Of a stretch of DNA of 59,023 bases, positions 26,402-36,576 are shown in pieces. The notes beneath the pieces are model-generated. The model saw only the letters and a program-made list of their open reading frames with translations, had not been told where the DNA came from and did no database searches. The stretch spans positions 1 through 59,023 of the forward strand of contig JAIKXO010000083.1 of assembly GCA_024684065.1 (NCBI GenBank), in the 5' to 3' direction. The translations under genes were made by a program, and so were the position numbers. This DNA comes from Lachnospiraceae bacterium. GTDB lineage: Bacteria > Bacillota_A > Clostridia > Lachnospirales > Lachnospiraceae. The number at the start of each line of letters is the position of its first letter. The first letter of the stretch is position 1.

Positions 26402-26943
26402 TAGCGGGAACCTACGGCAGTGCACTGTTTGAAACTGCTTTGGAGGAAAATCATATTGACGGGCTTTATGACGAGGTCTTAAGCCTTAAAGAGATCCTTA
26501 AGGAAAATCCTGATTTTTCAAAGCTCTTAAACCATCCGAAGCTCACCAAGGAAGAGAAAGAGGAGCTTATGGAGAGCGTCTTTGAGGGCAGGGCAAGCGC
26601 CGAGCTTGTAGGCTTTCTAAAGATCATCATCGCAAATGACCGTTATAGTGAGATCATACCCATCCTTGATTATTTCATAGACGAGGTCAAGGAATATAAG
26701 GGGATAGGAACGGCTTTTGTATACACGCCTTCAGCTCTTTCGGATGCGCAGAAGAAGGCTGTTGAGGCGAAGCTTCTTTCCACCGCGGGCTATAAGACAA
26801 TGGAGATGAATTATCTCATAGATGAATCTCTTATCGGCGGGATGGTCATAAGGATAGGCGACAGGGTAGTAGATTCAAGCATTAAGTCGAAGCTTGAGGG
26901 CTTAAGAAAGAGCCTCTTAAATATTCAGGTTAATAAAAACTAA
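26389..26943 (+). CDS. atpH: F0F1 ATP synthase subunit delta
   Basis: A 184-residue subunit that links the b stalk to the top of the alpha3beta3 head. AGTYGSALFETALEEN at the N-terminus and SLIGGMVIRIGDRVVDSSIKS near the C-terminus are conserved delta landmarks. It begins inside the end of atpF, indicating coupled translation. A hairpin of eleven base pairs lies in the gap before atpA. Confidence 0.94.
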   Translation: MAKLIAGTYGSALFETALEENHIDGLYDEVLSLKEILKENPDFSKLLNHPKLTKEEKEELMESVFEGRASAELVGFLKIIIANDRYSEIIPILDYFIDEVKEYKGIGTAFVYTPSALSDAQKKAVEAKLLSTAGYKTMEMNYLIDESLIGGMVIRIGDRVVDSSIKSKLEGLRKSLLNIQVNKN

Positions 26944-26961
26944 AATTTTACGGTACATTAT

Positions 26962-26987
26962 TGCCGAAAACATGTGAACATGTTTTC
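26962..26987 (+). other. Hairpin between atpH and atpA
   Basis: CCGAAAACATG pairs with CATGTTTTCGG (11 bp, four-base loop), followed by CCCAAAAAATTTT. A related motif beginning ATTGCCGAAAA and ending in GTTTCGG occurs between atpD and atpC (31063-31104). It may set mRNA stability or subunit ratio. Confidence 0.6.
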
Positions 26988-27038
26988 GGTCCCAAAAAAT
27001 TTTAAAAAACAAAATTTTTTGTTAGGAAGGATAGTTCC

Positions 27039-28556
27039 ATGAATCTAAGACCGGAGGAAATTAGTTCTGTTATTAAGGAACAGATCAAAAGATATGCGGG
27101 CGAGCTGATCGTGTCCGAGGTCGGAACCGTTATTCAGGTTGCTGACGGGATAGCGCGTGTACATGGGCTTGAAAAGGCAATGCAGGGCGAGCTTCTGGAG
27201 TTCCCGGGCGAGGTCTACGGCATGGTCATGAACCTCGAGGAGGACAACGTGGGCGCTGTTCTTTTGGGCTCTGCCCATAATATCAACGAAGGGGATACGG
27301 TGAAGACCACCGGAAGAGTGGTTGAGGTTCCGGTAGGCGATGAAATGCTCGGACGTGTCGTTAATTCCCTTGGACAGCCCATAGACGGAAAGGGTCCCAT
27401 CAATACCGACAAGTTCAGGAAGATAGAGAGGGTTGCTTCCGGAGTTATCACGAGGAAATCAGTTGATACCCCTCTCCAGACCGGAATCAAGGCTATAGAC
27501 TCCATGATCCCCATAGGAAGAGGACAAAGAGAGCTTATCATCGGGGACAGGCAGACCGGAAAGACCGCGATCGCGATCGATACGATAGTGAACCAGAAGG
27601 GCCAGGGAGTAAAATGTATCTATGTTGCGATCGGCCAGAAGTCATCCACGGTCGCTTCAATAGTAAAAACTCTTGAAGAGTACGGTGCCATGGCCTATAC
27701 GACAGTGGTAGCGTCCACTGCTTCGGAGCTTGCGCCGCTTCAGTATATCGCGCCTTATTCCGGATGTGCGATAGGTGAGGAATGGATGGAGAACGGAGAG
27801 GATGTTCTGGTTATCTATGATGACCTGAGCAAACATGCGGTTGCTTACCGTACACTCTCATTGCTTCTGCGTCGTCCGCCCGGGCGTGAGGCTTATCCCG
27901 GCGATGTCTTCTATCTGCATTCAAGGCTTTTGGAGAGAGCCGCCAGAATGAGTGAAGAATACGGAGGAGGCTCGCTTACCGCGCTTCCCATTATAGAGAC
28001 GCAGGCCGGTGATGTTTCAGCCTATATCCCTACGAATGTCATTTCCATTACGGACGGGCAGATCTATCTCGAGACCGAAATGTTCAATTCAGGTTTCAGA
28101 CCTGCCATCAATGCCGGACTGTCTGTTTCGAGGGTAGGAGGAGCGGCTCAGATCAAGGCCATGAAGAAGATCGCGGCTCCGATCCGTACGGAGCTTGCAC
28201 AGTACAGGGAACTGGCGGCGTTTGCGCAGTTCGGATCCGAGCTTGATGCCGACACCAAGGAGAAGCTTGATCAGGGCGAAAGGATAAGGGAGGTTCTCAA
28301 ACAGCCCCAGTACAAGCCCATGCCTGTTGAGTTTCAGGTGCTGATCATCTATGCGGTGACGAGAAAGTATCTGTTAAAGATCCCCACTGACAGGGTAACT
28401 GAATTTGAGGATCAGTTCTTTGATTATATCAAGACGAATTATCCGGAAGTTCCGGCGTCTGTCAGAGATTCAAAGGAGCTTTCAGAGGAAGCGGAGAACA
28501 AGCTTAAGAAGGCTCTTGATACCTTCATAGAAGAGTTCAATAAAACGACGTCATAA
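27039..28556 (+). CDS. atpA: F0F1 ATP synthase subunit alpha
   Basis: A 505-residue non-catalytic nucleotide-binding subunit. The Walker A motif GDRQTGKTA is near residue 170, and the signature [14 protein letters not shown] (about 360-375) is intact. Length is normal. TTAGGAAGG precedes the ATG, with the same U-rich stretch upstream as atpE and atpF. Confidence 0.97.
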   Translation: MNLRPEEISSVIKEQIKRYAGELIVSEVGTVIQVADGIARVHGLEKAMQGELLEFPGEVYGMVMNLEEDNVGAVLLGSAHNINEGDTVKTTGRVVEVPVGDEMLGRVVNSLGQPIDGKGPINTDKFRKIERVASGVITRKSVDTPLQTGIKAIDSMIPIGRGQRELIIGDRQTGKTAIAIDTIVNQKGQGVKCIYVAIGQKSSTVASIVKTLEEYGAMAYTTVVASTASELAPLQYIAPYSGCAIGEEWMENGEDVLVIYDDLSKHAVAYRTLSLLLRRPPGREAYPGDVFYLHSRLLERAARMSEEYGGGSLTALPIIETQAGDVSAYIPTNVISITDGQIYLETEMFNSGFRPAINAGLSVSRVGGAAQIKAMKKIAAPIRTELAQYRELAAFAQFGSELDADTKEKLDQGERIREVLKQPQYKPMPVEFQVLIIYAVTRKYLLKIPTDRVTEFEDQFFDYIKTNYPEVPASVRDSKELSEEAENKLKKALDTFIEEFNKTTS

Positions 28557-28674
28557 ACTTATGTTTAATCCCAGATCTCCGGTAAAACCGGTCTGACCGG
28601 TCCTGCCGGGAATACTGTGAGAAAAACGCATTGATCACCATTTTGTAAAAATATTCAGTAGGAGTGTATGTCAT

Positions 28675-29613
28675 ATGCCCTCAATGAGAGACATAAAAAG
28701 GCGTAAGACCAGCATACAGAGTACCCAGCAGATCACCAAGGCGATGAAGCTCGTGTCGACAGTTAAGCTTCAGCGCGCTAAGAAAAGGGCTGAGAGTTCC
28801 CGTTATTATTTTCAGTGTATGTACGATACAGTAACGGGGATCTTAAAGAAATCCGGATATATCGACCATCCCTATATGCAGCCGAATTCCTCCGAGAAAA
28901 AGGCTGTGGTCGTAATAACCTCAAACAGAGGTCTTGCCGGCGGATATAACTCAAATGTCATAAAGCTTGTTTCCAAAGGGGACCTGAAAAGAGAGGATGT
29001 ATTGATCTATTCCGTAGGAAAAAAGGGCAGGGATGTTTTAAGGCGCCACGGCTATGAGATAAAGAAGGATATGTCTGATGCGATAGAGGAGCCTTTGTAT
29101 TCCGATGCGATGGAGCTTTCCGACGAACTTCTTTCAGCCTTCGCAAAAGGCGAGATCGGAGAGATATACGTGGCCTATACGGGTTTTAAAAATACGGTTT
29201 CCCACATTCCTACGCTTTTAAAGCTTCTGCCCGTTGATGTGGATGCTGCGGCAAACGAGATAGCGGATATCGGGGGAGAGGGTAAAGATGTGCAGGATGC
29301 TTCTGAGGCATCCAGAGATAATTCCGGCAGCAGCGATTCCGGAAATGAAATCACTGCCCCGATGAATTACGAGCCGGATGATATCGAGGCTCTTGACCAG
29401 ATCATTCCCAAGTATGTGACCAGCATAATCTACGGCGCTTTTGTACAGTCTGTCGCCAGCGAGAACGGTGCGAGAATGCAGGCAATGGATTCGGCTACCA
29501 ACAATGCCGAGGAGATGATAGGAAAACTTGAGCTTCAGTATAACAGAGCAAGACAGGGGCATATCACCCAGGAGCTTACGGAGATAATAGGCGGAGCTGA
29601 CGCGCTGAACTAA
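28675..29613 (+). CDS. atpG: F0F1 ATP synthase subunit gamma (with inserted Ser/Asp-rich loop)
   Basis: A 312-residue rotor shaft, longer than the usual 285-290. The N-terminal helix (IKRRKTSIQSTQQITKAMKLV) and the C-terminal helix (ARMQAMDSATNNAEEMIGKL) are typical. The extra length lies at about residues 200-225, rich in Gly, Asp, Ser and Glu, at a position that in other gamma subunits is a short loop of the globular domain. Such loops regulate ATPase activity in some lineages, so it may be an inhibitory or redox-independent latch. An ATG is taken with AGGAGTG upstream. Confidence 0.95.
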   Translation: MPSMRDIKRRKTSIQSTQQITKAMKLVSTVKLQRAKKRAESSRYYFQCMYDTVTGILKKSGYIDHPYMQPNSSEKKAVVVITSNRGLAGGYNSNVIKLVSKGDLKREDVLIYSVGKKGRDVLRRHGYEIKKDMSDAIEEPLYSDAMELSDELLSAFAKGEIGEIYVAYTGFKNTVSHIPTLLKLLPVDVDAAANEIADIGGEGKDVQDASEASRDNSGSSDSGNEITAPMNYEPDDIEALDQIIPKYVTSIIYGAFVQSVASENGARMQAMDSATNNAEEMIGKLELQYNRARQGHITQELTEIIGGADALN

Positions 29614-29637
29614 AAAATAAAAAACTTTGAAAAATAA

Positions 29638-31035
<1,398 letters not shown>

Positions 31036-31062
31036 AAGCAGGAATAACCGGGTAAATCTATT

Positions 31063-31104
31063 ATTGCCGAAAATATATGAACGTATATTATACATGTTTC
31101 GGTT
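31063..31104 (+). other. Imperfect hairpin between atpD and atpC
   Basis: ATTGCCGAAAA at the left and GTTTCGG at the right, with AU-rich arms between, repeat the motif seen before atpA. It may be a degenerate copy of that hairpin. Confidence 0.45.
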
Positions 31105-31147
31105 CAAATTTTAAAAAGATTAAAAAGCAGGATCAACAGGTATTCTT

Positions 31148-31570
31148 ATGGCTGAAGAGCAGGCATTTAAACTGAAAATTATAGCTCCTGACCGTGTTTT
31201 TTACGAAGGCGATGTTATAATGGTCGAGCTTACAACGACGGAAGGGGAGATAGGCATACTTAAGCGTCATATACCCTTAACTGCAGTTATTGCTCCGGGA
31301 GTGCTGTATATAAAGGAGTCTGAGGAGGAGATTAAAGTGGCTTCGCTGATCTCCGGCTTCCTTGAGATACTTCCGGATCAGGTGACCATTCTTGCAGAGG
31401 TTGTGGAATGGCCTCAGGAGATCGACATTAACAGGGCTGAGGAGTCTAAAACAAGGGCGTTAAGAAGACTTGCCGAAAAACAGATCGAAACGGATCTGAA
31501 CAGGGCCGAGCTTGCGCTTAAGAGGTCGGTTGCAAGGATCGAGGCCGTAAATAAGAGATCAGGACAATAG
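31148..31570 (+). CDS. atpC: F0F1 ATP synthase subunit epsilon
   Basis: A 140-residue central-stalk subunit: an N-terminal beta sandwich (residues 1-88, with EGEIGILKRHIPLTA) and a C-terminal helical hairpin (90-140). The helical part can inhibit ATP hydrolysis in other bacteria. It ends the atp operon and is followed by a strong terminator. Confidence 0.95.
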   Translation: MAEEQAFKLKIIAPDRVFYEGDVIMVELTTTEGEIGILKRHIPLTAVIAPGVLYIKESEEEIKVASLISGFLEILPDQVTILAEVVEWPQEIDINRAEESKTRALRRLAEKQIETDLNRAELALKRSVARIEAVNKRSGQ

Positions 31571-31591
31571 AAAGACATGAAAATAAAAAGG

Positions 31592-31625
31592 GGGTCTGAT
31601 AATTTACGCAGACCCTTCTTTTTTT
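31592..31625 (+). terminator. Terminator of the atp operon
   Basis: GGGTCTG and CAGACCC form a 7-bp stem, followed by TTCTTTTTTT. It begins 22 bases after the atpC stop. Confidence 0.9.
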
Positions 31626-31631
31626 GCAGTT

Positions 31632-31844
31632 TTATGACCCTACTGCCTTACAGGCTTCTATATAGAGATCTATGTCTTCGGTTATATATTTGGCTTTTTC
31701 GGTATGTAAGGGCTCACAACAGTTATAGACATAATCGAGGACCTTGTATTTATCAAAAAGCTCCATCACCTGTCTGCCTGTAAGTTCCTTATCGTATTTA
31801 TACTGCTCTATGCAATATGTAAGAAAATTCCCCTCGCTGCTCAT
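31632..31844 (-). CDS. DUF3791-like small protein
   Basis: A 70-residue helical protein of the DUF3791 type: FLTYCIEQYK, then LTGRQVMELFDKY and a C-terminal ITEDIDLYIEACK. In many Clostridia such proteins flank a DUF3990 toxin-like gene and are thought to act as antitoxins or chaperones. Here it is the last of three small minus-strand genes and no DUF3990 gene is present. The ATG follows AGGGGA. The family call is from memory of the motif; function is not established. Confidence 0.65.
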   Translation of the reverse strand: MSSEGNFLTYCIEQYKYDKELTGRQVMELFDKYKVLDYVYNCCEPLHTEKAKYITEDIDLYIEACKAVGS

Positions 31845-31927
31845 TACTGTCCCCTGAAACGTGCCTGCTTATAAAAAGCGGATTAAGGCATAAGCCTTTA
31901 ATTCTTTCATATACTGATCATCCGTGG

Positions 31928-32149
31928 CTACTCTGAGAAACCGGACTCAGAGTTATGAAACATATCGTACAGTTTCTCCGCGCTGTTCTGCCAGAGGTCC
32001 GTATCCTCATCCTCTAACTTTGCGTAAAGGTCGGAATTATAGAAGACCTTGCAGGCGTGGATCTCATCAAGGCCGTCCCGTTCCATTATAAGGTTCACTA
32101 TCTTTGGAACCAAAAGGATCATTATTACCTTAAAGCTTTCCTTTTTCAC
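31928..32149 (-). CDS. Small protein resembling DUF3791-associated antitoxin-like proteins
   Basis: A 73-residue helical protein with VPKIVNLIMERDGLDE, then the segment FYNSDLYAKLEDEDTDLW. The pattern (hydrophobic helix, then YxLLxDEDTxLW) is familiar from genes next to DUF3990/DUF3791 loci. The GTG start overlaps the stop of the gene before it by four bases (GTGA), so the two are coupled. It is shorter than 80 residues and has no catalytic motif. Confidence 0.6.
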   Translation of the reverse strand: MKKESFKVIMILLVPKIVNLIMERDGLDEIHACKVFYNSDLYAKLEDEDTDLWQNSAEKLYDMFHNSESGFSE

Positions 32150-32406
32150 CTTCTGCCTCCTAACAGCCTGTCCGCCATTTTGATCTCTTCCTTAAGGAAA
32201 CGGATCATGGTTTTTATATGCCTTTTATGCTCGAGCTTCTCCTTAAGCTCCGGAAGCTCCTCCCTGGTGACATAATCGGAGACGACTTTTTTTCCGGAGC
32301 GGTATTTGAGATAATAATAGGTCTTTGTACCGACGGTTTTGGCGGAAAGAGTCCCCTTTGGAAGCTCCTTCAGCTTCTTTAAGTACTCGCCGACCATATA
32401 TTCCAT
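32146..32406 (-). CDS. Small basic coiled-coil protein, first gene of the three-gene unit
   Basis: An 86-residue protein (99 if the upstream ATG at 32445 is used). Residues with GTLSAKTVGTKTYYYLKYRSG look like a short beta hairpin, then a Lys/Glu-rich helix. The downstream ATG at 32406 has an AGGA ten bases upstream, while the ATG at 32445 falls almost exactly on the predicted transcription start, so it would be leaderless. I prefer 32406 but both are possible. It overlaps the next gene by four bases. Function is unknown; by position it is the first gene of an antitoxin-like operon. Confidence 0.55.
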   Translation of the reverse strand: MEYMVGEYLKKLKELPKGTLSAKTVGTKTYYYLKYRSGKKVVSDYVTREELPELKEKLEHKRHIKTMIRFLKEEIKMADRLLGGRR

Positions 32407-32451
32407 TCTGTCACGTTCCTGTTTTACACTGTTGGTAAGCATCATGCTTTA

Positions 32452-32480
32452 ATTATAACGGTTTAGACATTCCCAGTCAA
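32452..32480 (-). promoter_or_regulatory. Promoter of the three-gene small-protein operon
   Basis: On the minus strand TTGACT (32475-32480) and TATAAT (32452-32457) are 17 bases apart. The expected start point is near 32445, which coincides with an ATG. Confidence 0.75.
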
Positions 32481-32504
32481 CGGAATGAAAAGTGCATATT
32501 ATAC

Positions 32505-32533
32505 AAAAACCCCGTAAACAATACGGGGTTTTT
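32505..32533. terminator. Terminator after ahcY
   Basis: CCCCGT and ACGGGG with A5 and T5 flanks form a symmetrical bidirectional terminator between ahcY (ending at 32645) and the small-protein operon promoter. Confidence 0.9.
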
Positions 32534-32644
32534 GCAGACAGCCGGAACGGGACAACCATTACGGAAACCGGTCTGCCGTATCCTTTTGCCATTTTATTAC
32601 AGGAAACAGATTAAATATCTGCCCTTTGATACTTAATCCGTTTT

Positions 32645-33898
32645 TTAAACTATAGACTTATTTAAATACGCTTCCTGCTCGGGTGTAAGGACATCTATTT
32701 TCTTTCCGAGGAATGCAAGCTTCTTTACTGCGACTTCCCTGTCAACCTCTTTTGGAACATCGATTATCATTTTGGAGAGCTGACCGGCATGTTCCACAAG
32801 GTATTTTGCGGACAGCGCCTGGATCGCAAAGGACATATCCATGATCTCTGCCGGATGGCCGTCGCCTGCCGCAAGATTGACAAGCCTCCCCTCCGCAAGC
32901 ACATAGATCCACTGCCCGGTGGGAAGTTTATATCCCATGATATTGTTTCTCATCTCCTTAGATTCCGTTGATATCTCACGAAGTCCGGCCATATCTATCT
33001 CACAGTCGAAATGTCCGGCATTGCAGAGGATGGCGCCTTCCTTCATAACAGCGAAATCCTCCTCGTCGATGACCTTGTCGCAGCCTGTAACGGTCACAAA
33101 GAAATCGCCGATCTTTGCCGCGTCATTCATGGGCATTACGTCAAAGCCGTCCATTACGGCCTCGATGGCCTTAACGGGATCGATCTCGGTAACGACGACT
33201 CTGGCTCCGAGGCCCTTAGCGCGCATAGCCACACCCTTGCCGCACCAGCCGTAGCCGGCGACCACCACGATCTTTCCTGCTACTATCAGGTTTGTCGTCC
33301 TGTTGATCCCGTCCCATACAGATTGTCCGGTGCCGTAGCGGTTATCGAAGAAATGCTTGCACTCGGCGTTGTTTACAAGGACCATGGGGAATTTCAGATC
33401 TCCGGCCCTGTCCATGGCCAAAAGCCTTATGATACCGGTGGTGGTCTCCTCGCACCCTCCGATAACATAAGGGATTAAATCCTGAAGCTCCGTATGCATC
33501 ATATGCACCAGATCGCCTCCGTCATCGATTATGATATTGGGACCGGGAGTGAGCACCGCCTTAATGTGTCTGTGATATTCTTCAGGAGTCGACCCGTACC
33601 ATGCATGAACCTCCAGGCCGTCCTTTACGAGAGCGGCTGCCACGTCATCCTGGGTCGAGAGGGGGTTTGAGCCGGTAACATACATTGTGGCTCCTCCTGC
33701 TTTCAGAACCTTGCAAAGGTAGGCCGTCTTTGCTTCAAGATGAACGGAAAGAGCTATCTTTTTGCCGGAAAAAGGTTTTGTTTCTGAAAACTCCTTTTCA
33801 AGGGTCCTTAAAAGGTCGCAGTTCTTCTTTACCCATTCTATCTTCCTTTCACCGGATTCAGCCAGATTGATATCTCTTATTTCGCTGTTATTGTTCAT
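32645..33898 (-). CDS. ahcY: Adenosylhomocysteinase
   Basis: A 417-residue NAD-dependent enzyme that hydrolyses S-adenosylhomocysteine to adenosine and homocysteine, relieving product inhibition of methyltransferases. The NAD-binding motif is GYGWCGKGVAMRAKGLGA (near residue 220), and NAECKHFFDNRYGTGQSVWDG contains the conserved Lys/Asp region. The length corresponds to the short prokaryotic form, which lacks the approximately 40-residue insertion of the long form; the C-terminus ends in EQEAYLNKSIV. It is monocistronic, with its own terminator. Confidence 0.95.
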   Translation of the reverse strand: MNNNSEIRDINLAESGERKIEWVKKNCDLLRTLEKEFSETKPFSGKKIALSVHLEAKTAYLCKVLKAGGATMYVTGSNPLSTQDDVAAALVKDGLEVHAWYGSTPEEYHRHIKAVLTPGPNIIIDDGGDLVHMMHTELQDLIPYVIGGCEETTTGIIRLLAMDRAGDLKFPMVLVNNAECKHFFDNRYGTGQSVWDGINRTTNLIVAGKIVVVAGYGWCGKGVAMRAKGLGARVVVTEIDPVKAIEAVMDGFDVMPMNDAAKIGDFFVTVTGCDKVIDEEDFAVMKEGAILCNAGHFDCEIDMAGLREISTESKEMRNNIMGYKLPTGQWIYVLAEGRLVNLAAGDGHPAEIMDMSFAIQALSAKYLVEHAGQLSKMIIDVPKEVDREVAVKKLAFLGKKIDVLTPEQEAYLNKSIV

Positions 33899-34059
33899 GA
33901 TATTTTTCCTCCGTGTTGATTGTTTTGCATTGAATATAAATTGCTGCTGTTTTAGTCAGCCGATGTGAAAACGCTTTATTATTCTATCATCATGACAGGC
34001 TTTACACAACCGTTCATGAATGATATTTGAAGGGAAAGCTTTTACAGCAGAGCGGATTT

Positions 34060-36576
34060 CTAATCAACATAGGTGATAAACCTGTTGCCGTTTTGTTCAA
34101 ACCATGCCGTGGAATCATTCATTCCCTTCTTGTATACCGCCTCCTGCGAAGGATCATATATCACCATGTTTTTGCTGTCATAGCCTACGACCAGGACTGC
34201 GTTAAGGTCTTCGGTAAAGGCGAGTACAGGGAATCCCCTGCTCACGTAATACAGCATAGAGGAAGGCGCGATCCCCGTGAGATTCAACACCTCCTTTTCG
34301 GTAAGCGCCCCGGAGAGGAACATGAAGGCCGTTCCGCCTTTAGCCTGTACGTTTTCCATATCTTCATAGACCCCGGCGTATCTCATCATGGCATCGAGGC
34401 AGACGCTTAAGCTTCCCGCATTCTCGTCATGTTCAACGATCTCTGAAAAACCTGAAAGAGTCGTGCTGCCTTTTCTGTTCCCCGACTCATAGACATAAGC
34501 GCACCTCGAATCCACGACGTTTCCGAATATATCCGATGCCTTTGAGACCGCATCTGATTCATCGGTATGCACAGATTCGACCCTGCCCCTGGAGTAAACA
34601 TAGAATTTTCTTTCTTCACCGCCGCTTTCAAGCTCAACGTCCCGTTCGCCTTCATAAACAGCTTCCTTCGGGGTAAGCACTTTTATGTTTTTATCATCGC
34701 TGCCGTTCTTCAGTACTGTCTGCCAGGTTGTTTCCATTTCTTCGGTAGCAACGCTTGTATAGGTATTGACCGATGCGGTGGACTTTTCGTTTGTCAGTAT
34801 CTGTTCATCCTCGATCGGAATAAAGTTTCCGTCCTCGTCTCTTATGCTTCTGTGGATATTGATGATATTCCCGTTGATCTCGATCCCCATGAAGAAACAG
34901 CCTTCCCTTGTGTGTTCCCTGAGAACATTTCCTCTTGGATCAACTATACAGATCGAATACATCGGCGCAAGGATGTTTCCCGATTCGTCCGTTGAGATAT
35001 CTGACGGCATTACCCTGCCGTATATGAAATCCTCTCCCATAAATCCGAGCGGGAGCAGGATCTCCGACCCGGCAGCATTTATATCCGTGATCCGTTCACC
35101 TTCAAGATCCATAAGCCTGAGGGTATTATAGGCATAAATATTGTTTTCGGGCTGCCATGCCATCATTCCGCCCTCATCATTAGCCACAAATCTGCCCTCG
35201 TCGAGCCCTGCCGCTATATCGGTACTGCCGGCGGTGTCAAGATTCACCTTATAGACAGTTCCGTCAAGGTAAAGGAAGAAATTTCCCCTGTAGTTAATAT
35301 AGGACAGCATCTCCATGTTATGCCTGAGTATTTCGTACGAGCGGCTGTAAGGGATAAATAACTGTTCTTCTACAGAATTGAGAACCGAATCATAGTAATA
35401 AACGGCAATGCCTTCCGTCCCTTCATGTCTTCCCCGGCTCATATAGCCGTAGACAAAGAAGGTGAGATTGCCCTGCTCGTCGATGCTTACAGGTTCAATA
35501 GCATAATGGTCCGCCTCTGTCCTCTCATCGTTATTTTCCTCCGCCCTGAAGGAGAATACCCTCGCCAGGTTTCCGTTTAAAGTGTTATAACTGTACAGAC
35601 AGTTCTGCTGCACAAAGGAATAGACAGATCCGTCATCATTTTCCATATGCTTTACGGGGGCGCTTACGATCCCGTGGATCAGCTTTCCGTTGACAAGAAT
35701 CTCATCCTCATGTGTGATAAGCTGGTCCATGGTACGTTCATATTCCATCAGGTACATGCGGTCAGAGCCTTCCCTTATCCTGAAATACTCCCTCACATTA
35801 TACAGTTCTTCAAGAACCCTTACCTGATACTCAAGCTTAAGGGAAGCATTCACCCTGTCCATATCGAGGATATAAAGCCTTTTACTGCCTTCCAGCGAAG
35901 GATTAAGCCCGCCCCAGGTCAGCTGTTCGAAGCTGGAATGGATATTCACGTAACCAAAGCTTGAATTGTCACCTTCGGAATTGCTCTCCATATAGGTTTT
36001 AAGTTCAAGAGCCTTTTCTTTGTCAAAGGTGCTGTCAGAGAACGATCTTGCGAAAGCAAGTTTCTCTGAGACATTAAGCTCTTCCTTGTCAATAAAACGG
36101 ATATAGTATTTCACGAGGGAATTGTCGGAAAGAGTAAGCTTCATGATAAGCATGTACTCTGTCTCGGGAGTTATCAGATCCTTGATGGCGATATCCGCGT
36201 AAATCTTTGTGCCGTCGCCTTTATAATCCGTTAAGACCTGGTCCTCCACGAGGCGCTTTGTGTCCATGCTTCTGACTTCATAGCCTATTTCGGAAATTGC
36301 CGTTCCGTAGGTTTCGATCCGGATCGGAAGGATCCTGCCCTCCGACAGAGGGCTTAAGGAGTCTCTTAAGTAGTTCCCGGACATCTCCGAGACATAACCC
36401 TGATGGAGATTTACATATTCATTTCCTTCCAGTATATATATAACAGGCAGGGAAGCGGAGCCCATCTCCATTGTCATGTCCCTGCTGTCCTTGTTGATCA
36501 GAAGACTTGTAACAAACATTGACAGCAGAAAACAGAGGGCAAATACCCCCGCCATGATAAATCTTTTTTTCATCAC
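34060..36576 (-). CDS. Large exported protein with a degenerate C39-like peptidase domain
   Basis: An 838-residue protein with an N-terminal membrane segment (residues 5-27). Residues 40-690 are a long extracytoplasmic part that I do not recognise, with repeated short strands suggestive of beta propeller or sandwich folds. Residues 700-838 look like a C39-type papain fold: Cys726 in SVCLDAMM aligns with the catalytic Cys, and Asp808 in IYDP with the third residue, but the expected His before VLVVGYD is Asn792. The protein may bind a peptide without cleaving it. Its start overlaps the end of prs by four bases. I cannot state the function. Confidence 0.6.
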   Translation of the reverse strand: MMKKRFIMAGVFALCFLLSMFVTSLLINKDSRDMTMEMGSASLPVIYILEGNEYVNLHQGYVSEMSGNYLRDSLSPLSEGRILPIRIETYGTAISEIGYEVRSMDTKRLVEDQVLTDYKGDGTKIYADIAIKDLITPETEYMLIMKLTLSDNSLVKYYIRFIDKEELNVSEKLAFARSFSDSTFDKEKALELKTYMESNSEGDNSSFGYVNIHSSFEQLTWGGLNPSLEGSKRLYILDMDRVNASLKLEYQVRVLEELYNVREYFRIREGSDRMYLMEYERTMDQLITHEDEILVNGKLIHGIVSAPVKHMENDDGSVYSFVQQNCLYSYNTLNGNLARVFSFRAEENNDERTEADHYAIEPVSIDEQGNLTFFVYGYMSRGRHEGTEGIAVYYYDSVLNSVEEQLFIPYSRSYEILRHNMEMLSYINYRGNFFLYLDGTVYKVNLDTAGSTDIAAGLDEGRFVANDEGGMMAWQPENNIYAYNTLRLMDLEGERITDINAAGSEILLPLGFMGEDFIYGRVMPSDISTDESGNILAPMYSICIVDPRGNVLREHTREGCFFMGIEINGNIINIHRSIRDEDGNFIPIEDEQILTNEKSTASVNTYTSVATEEMETTWQTVLKNGSDDKNIKVLTPKEAVYEGERDVELESGGEERKFYVYSRGRVESVHTDESDAVSKASDIFGNVVDSRCAYVYESGNRKGSTTLSGFSEIVEHDENAGSLSVCLDAMMRYAGVYEDMENVQAKGGTAFMFLSGALTEKEVLNLTGIAPSSMLYYVSRGFPVLAFTEDLNAVLVVGYDSKNMVIYDPSQEAVYKKGMNDSTAWFEQNGNRFITYVD

